Shown one piece after another: positions 39,051-46,960 of a DNA stretch of 46,960 bases. Numbering within the stretch: position 1 is the first letter of the stretch; the number at the start of each line of letters is the position of its first letter. The position numbers and the translations under genes were made by a program. A model generated the notes under the pieces. It ran no database searches. It was not told the DNA's origin and worked only from the letters and a program-made list of their open reading frames with translations. The DNA is from Herminiimonas sp. (GTDB lineage: Bacteria; Pseudomonadota; Gammaproteobacteria; Burkholderiales; Burkholderiaceae_D), in assembly GCA_014376645.1 (NCBI GenBank), contig JACMRD010000042.1, forward strand, positions 1 to 46,960. Direction: 5' to 3'.

Positions 39051-40844
39051 ATGAATAACATCCGCAACTTTTCCATCATCGCGCATATCGACCACGGCAA
39101 ATCGACACTTGCAGATCGAATCATCCAGCTATGCGGCGGGTTATCCGACCGCGAAATGGAGGCCCAGGTGCTCGATTCGATGGACATCGAACGCGAACGC
39201 GGCATCACGATCAAGGCGCAGACAGCTGCTCTGAGCTACAAGGCACGCGATGGTCAGGTCTACAACCTGAACCTGATCGATACGCCGGGCCATGTCGATT
39301 TCAGCTACGAAGTCAGCCGCTCGCTGTCGGCCTGCGAGGGTGCCTTGCTGGTGGTCGATGCTTCCCAGGGCGTCGAAGCCCAAACGGTAGCCAATTGCTA
39401 CACCGCGCTCGACCTCGGGGTCGAGGTGGTCCCGGTCTTGAACAAGATTGATCTGCCTTCCGCCGATCCCGACAATGCGATCGCGGAAATCGAGGAAGTC
39501 ATCGGCATCGATGCCTCGGAAGCGGTGCATTGCTCGGCAAAGACGGGTCTCGGCGTCCAGGATGTGCTGGAGTCGCTGATTGTCAAGGTGCCGCCACCGA
39601 AGGGCGACGCCAGTGCGCCACTGCAGGCATTGATCGTCGACTCCTGGTTCGATAACTATGTCGGCGTGGTCATGCTGGTACGGGTGGTCAACGGCACACT
39701 GCGGCCAAAGGACAAGATTCTGCTCATGGCCAGCGGTACCCAGCATCTGACCGAAAACGTCGGTGTCTTCACGCCAAAGTCGCTGTCGCGCGATGCGCTG
39801 GCTGCAGGCCAGGTCGGATTCATCATTGCCGGCATCAAGGAATTGAAGGCGGCCAAGGTTGGCGACACCGTCACCCTGGCGGCGCGTCCCGCCGCAAAGG
39901 CGTTGCCCGGTTTCAAGGAAGTCCAGCCACAGGTCTTCGCTGGCCTGTTCCCGGTCGAGGCCAATCAATACGATGCCCTGCGCGACTCGCTGGAAAAATT
40001 GAAATTGAACGACGCGGCGCTGCAGTACGAGCCGGAAGTCTCACAGGCACTGGGTTTCGGTTTTCGTTGCGGATTTCTGGGCTTGCTGCACATGGAAATC
40101 GTGCAGGAACGTCTAGAGCGCGAATTCGACATGGACCTGATCACCACTGCGCCTACCGTGATCTATGAAGTGGTGCTGCGTGATGGCAGCATCCTGATGG
40201 TCGATAATCCATCGAAGATGCCAGACCCGTCGAAAATCGAGGAAATCCGCGAGCCGATCGTGACGGTCAATCTTTACATGCCGCAGGAGTATGTCGGCTC
40301 GGTCATCACGCTGTGCACCCAGAAGCGCGGTAACCAGATCGACATGAACTACCACGGCAAGCAGGTCAAGTTGACCTATGAAATGCCGATGGCCGAGATT
40401 GTGCTCGATTTTTTCGACAAGCTGAAATCGACCTCGCGCGGTTACGCGTCGATGGATTATGAATTCAAGGAGTACCGCAGCGCCGACGTGGTCAAGGTCG
40501 ACATGCTGATCAATGCCGAAAAAGTCGATGCCCTGGCGATCATCGTGCACCGTTCCAACAGTCAGTACCGGGGACGTGCCGTGGCCGCCAAAATGCGTGA
40601 GCTGATCCCGCGCCAGATGTTCGACGTCGCTATCCAGGCTGCCATCGGCGCCAACATCATCTCGCGTGAAAACGTAAAGGCCTTGCGCAAGAACGTTCTG
40701 GCCAAATGTTACGGTGGTGATATCAGCCGAAAGCGCAAGCTGCTGGAAAAACAGAAGGCGGGCAAGAAACGGATGAAGCAAGTTGGTTCGGTAGAAATCC
40801 CGCAAGAAGCATTCCTGGCAATTTTACAAGTGGACGACAATTAA
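39051..40844 (+). CDS. lepA: Elongation factor 4
   Basis: [43 protein letters not shown]. Confidence 0.96.
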   Translation: MNNIRNFSIIAHIDHGKSTLADRIIQLCGGLSDREMEAQVLDSMDIERERGITIKAQTAALSYKARDGQVYNLNLIDTPGHVDFSYEVSRSLSACEGALLVVDASQGVEAQTVANCYTALDLGVEVVPVLNKIDLPSADPDNAIAEIEEVIGIDASEAVHCSAKTGLGVQDVLESLIVKVPPPKGDASAPLQALIVDSWFDNYVGVVMLVRVVNGTLRPKDKILLMASGTQHLTENVGVFTPKSLSRDALAAGQVGFIIAGIKELKAAKVGDTVTLAARPAAKALPGFKEVQPQVFAGLFPVEANQYDALRDSLEKLKLNDAALQYEPEVSQALGFGFRCGFLGLLHMEIVQERLEREFDMDLITTAPTVIYEVVLRDGSILMVDNPSKMPDPSKIEEIREPIVTVNLYMPQEYVGSVITLCTQKRGNQIDMNYHGKQVKLTYEMPMAEIVLDFFDKLKSTSRGYASMDYEFKEYRSADVVKVDMLINAEKVDALAIIVHRSNSQYRGRAVAAKMRELIPRQMFDVAIQAAIGANIISRENVKALRKNVLAKCYGGDISRKRKLLEKQKAGKKRMKQVGSVEIPQEAFLAILQVDDN

Positions 40845-41755
40845 TGAATCTGCAAGCTCTTCTTGGTAACTTTGCTCTCATCCTGTTCGGTCTGACCGTC
40901 GCCACCGGGGTGATCTGGTGCTTGGACGTGTTCTATCTGGCACCGCAACGCCGCGCCAGGGCAAATCTGGCCCTGGCCGAATTCGATGCGCGTACCGTAC
41001 GGTTGCAGACCGACGGTATCAAGACCGAAGACCGGGTGCGTGCAGCCCTGGAGTCGGGCATGCTGCGGCAGCCGACCTGGATCGAATATTCGGGCAGTTT
41101 TTTTCCGGTGTTGCTGTTGGTGTTCATGCTGCGCTCGTTTCTGTATGAGCCGTTCAAGATACCGTCGAGCTCGATGGTGCCGACGTTGGCGGTGGGCGAT
41201 CTAATTCTCGTGAACAAATTTATCTACGGCATACGACTACCGATTCTCAACAAAAAAATCATCCAGATTAACGACCCCCAGCGTGGTGATGTCATGGTAT
41301 TCAAGTATCCGAAAGACATGTCGCTCGATTACATCAAGCGGGTCGTGGGCGTGCCAGGTGACAAAATACTGTATAAAAACAAGCGCTTGACGGTAAATGG
41401 CCAGGCGTTGCCGTACGTTGCTCTTCCGGATTACCTGGATGAAGAGCGCTTGTCTTATTCAAAACAGTTCAGGGAAAACCTGACTGGGCGAGAGCACAAC
41501 ATCCTCAATGACGAGAACGCGCCGTCGTATGTACAAAATCCAGATGCTTTTCCGCAACACGAGTTGTGCAGCTATAACGCCGAGGGGTTTGCCTGCACCG
41601 TCCCCGCTGGACATTACTTCATGATGGGGGATAATCGTGACAACAGCCTCGATAGTCGCTACTGGGGTTTTGTACCAGATAAAAACATTGTGGGAAAAGC
41701 ATTCTTCGTTTGGATGAATTTGAGCAACATCAAACGAATCGGCAGTTTTCAGTAA
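40844..41755 (+). CDS. lepB: Signal peptidase I
   Basis: IPSSSMVPTLAVGD; YIKRVVGVPGD; MGDNRDNSLDSRYWGFV. Confidence 0.95.
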   Translation: MNLQALLGNFALILFGLTVATGVIWCLDVFYLAPQRRARANLALAEFDARTVRLQTDGIKTEDRVRAALESGMLRQPTWIEYSGSFFPVLLLVFMLRSFLYEPFKIPSSSMVPTLAVGDLILVNKFIYGIRLPILNKKIIQINDPQRGDVMVFKYPKDMSLDYIKRVVGVPGDKILYKNKRLTVNGQALPYVALPDYLDEERLSYSKQFRENLTGREHNILNDENAPSYVQNPDAFPQHELCSYNAEGFACTVPAGHYFMMGDNRDNSLDSRYWGFVPDKNIVGKAFFVWMNLSNIKRIGSFQ

Positions 41756-41772
41756 TCGGCTAGGGGGCAGGC

Positions 41773-42159
41773 ATGAGGTTGGCTTCGACAAGGCATGAGC
41801 GTGGCATTACGCTGTTCGGTTTGATCTTCGTGTTGGCGCTCCTGGGTGCGATCGGGGTCATCGCGATGAAAATCGTACCAACCGTGATCGAATACAGTGC
41901 CATCAAAAAAGCCATTCTGGCTGCCCGGGACGGCGCCACGACGCCGCGTGAGGTCCAGTCGGCTTTCGACAAGCGCGCTGAAGTCGGCTACATCGACGCA
42001 ATTGGCGGTAAAGATCTGGTCATCGTGAAAAACGGCTCGACTTTCGACGTTAGCTTTGCGTACGACAAGAAAATCCCTCTCTTCGGTCCTGCCAGCATCC
42101 TGCTCGAATATGAAGGCACCACCGCGAATACGGGCCCGACGAAGAAAGCAATTGAATGA
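41773..42159 (+). CDS. DUF4845 domain protein
   Basis: [31 protein letters not shown]; conserved lepB-rnc position. Confidence 0.85.
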   Translation: MRLASTRHERGITLFGLIFVLALLGAIGVIAMKIVPTVIEYSAIKKAILAARDGATTPREVQSAFDKRAEVGYIDAIGGKDLVIVKNGSTFDVSFAYDKKIPLFGPASILLEYEGTTANTGPTKKAIE

Positions 42160-42178
42160 GGACTTCACAGTAAATCGC

Positions 42179-43147
42179 ATGGATGTCACGGTACTGCAGA
42201 CCAGGCTTGGCCACACGTTCTTGGATGCTGCGTTGTTGCAGCAGGCCCTGACGCATCGCAGCCACAGCAGCCTGCACAACGAGCGCCTGGAATTCCTCGG
42301 CGACTCGATTCTTAATTGCGTGGTGGCCTCCCTGCTGTTCGATCGCTATGCCAAGATCGACGAAGGCGATCTCTCGCGCCTGCGTGCCAATCTGGTCAAG
42401 CAGCAATCCTTGTACGAGATCGCGCAACGACTGGAACTCTCGCAGTTCCTCAGGCTTGGCGAGGGTGAATTGAAGTCGGGCGGGTTTCGGCGTCCTTCTA
42501 TCCTGGCCGATACGCTCGAGGCGCTTTTCGGCGCCATTTTTTTGGATGCCGGATTCAACGCCGCGCGCGATGTGATCCGCTCGCTCTACATCCCGATCCT
42601 CGATACGGTCGACCCGAAAACGCTGGGTAAGGATGCCAAGACGCTCTTGCAGGAATACTTGCAGGGCAAGAAAATTGCACTACCTCAGTACAACGTGGTG
42701 GCGACCCACGGTGCGGCCCACAACCAGGAGTTCGAAATCGAATGTCTGGTGCCCAAGCTCGGCATCCAGGTATTCGGCACTGGCGGCAGTCGCCGCGCGG
42801 GTGAACAGGTGGCCGCCAAATTGGCATTGGAGGCAGTGCAGCTTGCTCTGGTTAAAAGCCCCGGCGCACCGCGCCGCGCCAAGCCGCGGACTGCGCAGCT
42901 GAAGCTGGCAGGAATCGCCACCATTCAGCCGGACACACCGGGCGATGCCGTGACGCCGCGTACGGTCCGGTCGGGGACAAAAAACGAGGCAAAGCCCGAC
43001 ATCCCCGCGACGTTGCCCGAAGCGCCAGTGTCACCTGAGAGCACCGCAGGCGAATCGAAGCCGGCCATTCCAACCACCGAATCATCCGCAGACACGCTCG
43101 CGGCCGAATCGTCAAAACCAGCTGCACCTCAATCGAAGACCGCATGA
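42179..43147 (+). CDS. rnc: Ribonuclease III
   Basis: [30 protein letters not shown]; dsRBD; extended C-terminal tail. Confidence 0.95.
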   Translation: MDVTVLQTRLGHTFLDAALLQQALTHRSHSSLHNERLEFLGDSILNCVVASLLFDRYAKIDEGDLSRLRANLVKQQSLYEIAQRLELSQFLRLGEGELKSGGFRRPSILADTLEALFGAIFLDAGFNAARDVIRSLYIPILDTVDPKTLGKDAKTLLQEYLQGKKIALPQYNVVATHGAAHNQEFEIECLVPKLGIQVFGTGGSRRAGEQVAAKLALEAVQLALVKSPGAPRRAKPRTAQLKLAGIATIQPDTPGDAVTPRTVRSGTKNEAKPDIPATLPEAPVSPESTAGESKPAIPTTESSADTLAAESSKPAAPQSKTA

Positions 43148-44073
43148 CCCATATCGCCTTGCCTGCCGTACCCTCCGCCGCGGATTCCCCCGCTGATTTC
43201 CGATGTGGCTACATCGCCATCGTTGGCCGTCCGAACGTGGGCAAATCGACCCTGATGAATGCCCTGATCGGCGCCAAGGTCAGCATCACCTCGCGCAAGG
43301 CGCAGACCACGCGCCATCGCATCACCGGGATCCAGACAATCGATTCGACGCAATTCATCTACGTCGATACGCCCGGCTTTCAGACCCGCCATTCAAATGC
43401 GCTCAACAAGACACTGAACCGAACGGTGACCAACACACTGACGGCCTCGGACGTGATCCTGTTCCTGATCGAGGCCGGCACCTTCGGTGCCGCCGATCAG
43501 CAGGTGCTGGATCTGATTCCGGCGAGCGTACCGTGCATCCTGGTGATTAACAAGGCTGACCGCATCAAGGACAAGGCAGTCCTGCTGCCGTTTGCCCAGC
43601 AGATCGCGGCCAAGCACGATTTCGCAGCCGTCGTGCCGGTATCGGCGACCCTGCGCTTCCAGCTCGATAATTTGCAGGGCGAAATCAAGGGTCGCCTACC
43701 GCTGAATCCGCCGATCTTCGGTGCCGACGACATCACCGACCGCAGCGAAAAATTTCTCGCCGCCGAAATCGTCCGCGAAAAAGTTTTCCGCTTCGTCGGC
43801 GACGAACTGCCTTACACCAGTACGGTCGTGATCGAAAAATTCGAACAAGAGGGCGATCTGCGGCGTGTTTTCGCCGCCATCCTGGTCGAGCGCGACACCC
43901 ACAAATCGATGGTCATCGGTCAGAAGGGCGCGCGGCTGAAAGATATTTCGACCCAGGCCAGGCTGGACATGGCGCGCCTGTTCGGTGGGCCGGTCTATCT
44001 GGAAATCTGGGTCAAGGTCAAGTCCGGCTGGGCCGACAACGAAGCCGGCCTGCGCGCCTACGGGTACGAGTGA
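43144..44073 (+). CDS. era: GTPase Era
   Basis: [35 protein letters not shown] domain. Confidence 0.96.
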   Translation: MTHIALPAVPSAADSPADFRCGYIAIVGRPNVGKSTLMNALIGAKVSITSRKAQTTRHRITGIQTIDSTQFIYVDTPGFQTRHSNALNKTLNRTVTNTLTASDVILFLIEAGTFGAADQQVLDLIPASVPCILVINKADRIKDKAVLLPFAQQIAAKHDFAAVVPVSATLRFQLDNLQGEIKGRLPLNPPIFGADDITDRSEKFLAAEIVREKVFRFVGDELPYTSTVVIEKFEQEGDLRRVFAAILVERDTHKSMVIGQKGARLKDISTQARLDMARLFGGPVYLEIWVKVKSGWADNEAGLRAYGYE

Positions 44074-44951
44074 TCAAAGGATCAATGGCTTTTTCCGAGA
44101 GCGACAACGGCATGCAGCGCGACGGCAGCAAGACGCTCCCGGCGTCGGACGCGCTCGCGTCCCCCCGGATCGAGGAACCAAGTATCTCCAACGCCAAGCC
44201 TGTCCGCCGTCCGATCCGGGCGGCGAAACCCGTGGCGAAGGATCATCGGGTTGCCGGCCAGCCCGGCTTCGTGCTGCATAGTTACCCGTACAAGGAAACC
44301 AGCCTGATCGTCGACGTTTTCACACGTGAGCATGGACGGATCGCTCTGGTGGCCAAGGGCGCCAAGCGGCCGCTTTCCAAATTGCGGGGTGTCCTGCAGA
44401 CCTTCCAGCCGCTGTCGGTCGGCTGGAGCGGCAAATCTGAAATCCGCACGCTGACCGGCGCCGAATGGGTCGGCGGCATGCTGCCGCTGGAAAAAAGTGC
44501 GCTGCTGTGCGGCTTCTATCTGAACGAATTGCTGTTCAAGATGCTGGCCCGTGACGATCCGCATCCGGCACTTTTTGATCACTATGTCGCCACGTTGAAC
44601 CAGTTGGCGCACCAGGAACCCGCGCCGATCGTGCTGCGCAAATTCGAGCGGGCGCTGCTCAAGGAAACCGGTGTCGGCGGCGATTTCACCTTCTGCACCA
44701 GCACCCGCAGCGCCGTGAATCCAGACGGGATGTACGTGATCGAGCCCGAGCGCGGTGTGCGTCTGGCCACGCCATCCGATACGGCGCCGCGGGTATCCGG
44801 CAAGACCTTGCAGGACATGGCGCACGAAGATTACAGTGACACCACCACCCAGACGCAGAGTAAATTCCTGATGCGTTTTTTGCTGGCCCACCACCTTGGC
44901 GGCACCCCGCTCAACACGCGTCAGATTCTGATAGATTTGATGCAGTTATAG
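44070..44951 (+). CDS. recO: DNA repair protein RecO
   Basis: [39 protein letters not shown] 44070 or ATG 44085 start. Confidence 0.92.
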   Translation: MIKGSMAFSESDNGMQRDGSKTLPASDALASPRIEEPSISNAKPVRRPIRAAKPVAKDHRVAGQPGFVLHSYPYKETSLIVDVFTREHGRIALVAKGAKRPLSKLRGVLQTFQPLSVGWSGKSEIRTLTGAEWVGGMLPLEKSALLCGFYLNELLFKMLARDDPHPALFDHYVATLNQLAHQEPAPIVLRKFERALLKETGVGGDFTFCTSTRSAVNPDGMYVIEPERGVRLATPSDTAPRVSGKTLQDMAHEDYSDTTTQTQSKFLMRFLLAHHLGGTPLNTRQILIDLMQL

Positions 44952-44968
44952 ACTTTCCAAGAGCGACC

Positions 44969-45742
44969 ATGAGCTTTCTGCAACCCCAGGGGTCGAGCCT
45001 CGATCTCGGCGTCAACATCGATCACGTTGCCACCTTGCGCAACGCGCGCGGCACCGCTTATCCCGATCCGATCCAGGCAGCGCTGCTGGCTGAAGAGGCC
45101 GGCGCCGATGCGATCACGCTGCATCTGCGCGAAGACCGCCGCCATATCAAGGATGCCGATGTCGAAGCGATCCGGCCGCTGCTGCGCACGCGAATGAATC
45201 TCGAATCGGCGGTCACCGCCGAGATGATCGATTTCGCCTGTCGCATCAAGCCGCAGGATGTCTGCTTGGTGCCGGAGCGGCGCGAAGAAGTCACGACCGA
45301 GGGCGGGCTGGATGTGATCCGCTATTTCAATCAGGTCAAGGCAGCGATCGCCCAGTTAAAGCAACAGGGTATCCGCGTGAGCCTGTTCATCGATCCCGCA
45401 GCAGACCAGATTCAGGCCGCGGCGGAAGCCGGCGCGCCGGTGATCGAGTTGCATACCGGCCAGTATGCCCACGCGGTCGAGCCGGCCGTGCTCGCACGCG
45501 AACTCGAGCGCGTGCGCAGCGCGGCTGCGATCGGCGTGCGGCATGGTTTGAAGGTCAATGCCGGCCATGGCCTGCACTTCACGAATGCGCAGCCGATCGC
45601 CGCCATCGATGACATCACCGAGCTCAATATCGGACACGCGATCGTCGCCCATGCGGTCTTCGTCGGCTGGCAAGCGGCAGTACGCGAGATGAAGGCCTTG
45701 GTGGTCCAGGCGCGCCTTGCCGCCCACGGCCCGGTGAAATGA
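44969..45742 (+). CDS. pdxJ: Pyridoxine 5'-phosphate synthase
   Basis: [37 protein letters not shown]. Confidence 0.95.
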   Translation: MSFLQPQGSSLDLGVNIDHVATLRNARGTAYPDPIQAALLAEEAGADAITLHLREDRRHIKDADVEAIRPLLRTRMNLESAVTAEMIDFACRIKPQDVCLVPERREEVTTEGGLDVIRYFNQVKAAIAQLKQQGIRVSLFIDPAADQIQAAAEAGAPVIELHTGQYAHAVEPAVLARELERVRSAAAIGVRHGLKVNAGHGLHFTNAQPIAAIDDITELNIGHAIVAHAVFVGWQAAVREMKALVVQARLAAHGPVK

Positions 45743-46134
45743 TCTACGGTATCGGCACCGACATCATCCGGATTGCCAGGATCGGAGCCGCGCTGGAACG
45801 CAACGGCGATCGCTTCGCCGCGAAGATCCTGGGACCGGAAGAACTGGCGAAATACCATGCACGCAGCGCGCGTGTCAAAGCGCGCGGCATCCGCTTTCTC
45901 GCTACCCGGTTCGCTGCAAAGGAAGCCTTTTCAAAAGCCATCGGGCTAGGCATGCGCATGCCGATGACCTGGCGCGCCATGCAGGTGCTCAACGCACCGA
46001 GTGGCAAGCCGCAAGCCGTCACCAGCGGCGTGCTGCAGGCGTTCATGACGCTGCACGGCCTGAGCGCGCAAGTGACGATTACCGATGAAGACGACTATGC
46101 AGTGGCCTTCGTCATCGTGGAGAAAAAAGAATGA
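45739..46134 (+). CDS. acpS: Holo-ACP synthase
   Basis: [35 protein letters not shown]. Confidence 0.95.
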   Translation: MIYGIGTDIIRIARIGAALERNGDRFAAKILGPEELAKYHARSARVKARGIRFLATRFAAKEAFSKAIGLGMRMPMTWRAMQVLNAPSGKPQAVTSGVLQAFMTLHGLSAQVTITDEDDYAVAFVIVEKKE

Positions 46135-46960
46135 ACGAAGCAGTGGAAGCGTCAAACGCATCTGTCCCGCAGACATCGACGAATCCAGCGGCAGTGTCGC
46201 TCGGTCCGGTGATGCTGGATGTGGTCGGCACCAGCATCGATGCCGATGACCTGCGGCGCATCCGTCATCCGTTGACCGGCGGCGTGATCCTGTTTGCGCG
46301 GAATTACCAGAACCGTCAGCAGTTGGTCAACCTGACCACCGCAATCCACGCGGCCCGGCCAGACATCGTCATCGCGGTCGATCATGAAGGTGGCCGGGTC
46401 CAACGGTTCAAGACCGACGGCTTTACCCGGCTGCCGCCGATGCGAGCGCTCGGCGCCTTGTGGGATCGCGATGTGCTGGCGGCCACGCGGGCTGCGACCG
46501 ACGTCGGTTTCGTTCTGGCGGCCGAACTACGTGCCTGCGGTGTCGACCTGTCGTTCACTCCTGTCCTCGATCTTGTTCACGGCGTATCAGGCGTTATCGG
46601 TGTTCGGGCCTTCCATCGCGGCCCGGCAGTTGTCACGCAACTGGCGAGAAGTTTGAACCATGGCTTGCTGCTTGCAGGGATGGCCAATTGCGGAAAGCAT
46701 TTTCCAGGGCATGGTTACGTCAAGGCAGATTCGTATGTCGCCATACCAGTCGATGACCGCGCTGTTGATGCCATCGTTACTGATGATGCCGAGCCATATC
46801 GTTGGCTTGGGCGGGGCTTGTCAGGTGTGATGCCAGCCCATGTCATTTATCCGCAATTCGATTCCGCACCAGCCGGATTCTCAAAAAAGTGGCTTTCGTT
46901 ATTGCGTAACGAGATCGGTTTCGAGGGTGTCATTTTCAGTGACGACCTGAGTATGGAAGG
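46131..46960 (+). CDS. nagZ: Beta-N-acetylhexosaminidase NagZ, 3' end outside window, with altered motif residues
   Basis: [45 protein letters not shown] overlaps the acpS stop. Confidence 0.88.
   Translation, partial: MNEAVEASNASVPQTSTNPAAVSLGPVMLDVVGTSIDADDLRRIRHPLTGGVILFARNYQNRQQLVNLTTAIHAARPDIVIAVDHEGGRVQRFKTDGFTRLPPMRALGALWDRDVLAATRAATDVGFVLAAELRACGVDLSFTPVLDLVHGVSGVIGVRAFHRGPAVVTQLARSLNHGLLLAGMANCGKHFPGHGYVKADSYVAIPVDDRAVDAIVTDDAEPYRWLGRGLSGVMPAHVIYPQFDSAPAGFSKKWLSLLRNEIGFEGVIFSDDLSME

Overview
The window looks like a GC-rich betaproteobacterial chromosome segment, most likely Burkholderiales/Oxalobacteraceae-like; this is inferred from gene order and codon usage with no search run. 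From about 6.4 kb to the right edge it is mostly conserved housekeeping sequence: add, an FtsX-family permease, galE, truncated globin, rmuC, moeA-mobA-moaA, chrA, rne / rluC, a HAD phosphatase, a Rieske protein, sppA, an RsmI-like methyltransferase, maf, yceD-rpmF-plsX-fabH-fabD-fabG-acpP-fabF, rpoE-rseA-rseB-degP, a glutaredoxin-like protein, lepA-lepB-DUF4845-rnc-era-recO-pdxJ-acpS and nagZ (cut by the window edge). The first 6 kb are accessory and partly decayed. They contain a tRNA-3'-end-like fragment with a terminator (possible integration scar), a degraded divergent LysR / DODA-type dioxygenase pair, a MerR-family protein with CarH/LitR B12-photoreceptor signatures, and a short ORF broken by an in-frame TAA. 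The observations I rate highest are the CarH-like regulator (W-x9-EH plus E-x-H-x2-G-x41-S-x-S-x27-GG) with TACAG repeats in its divergent promoter region, a NagZ in which the usual D-S-H catalytic dyad reads D-S-Y, the possible tRNA attachment scar, and a good sigma-E promoter match upstream of rpoE. I did not find a clearly novel multi-gene system. No CRISPR array, rRNA operon, intact tRNA or transposase was seen.
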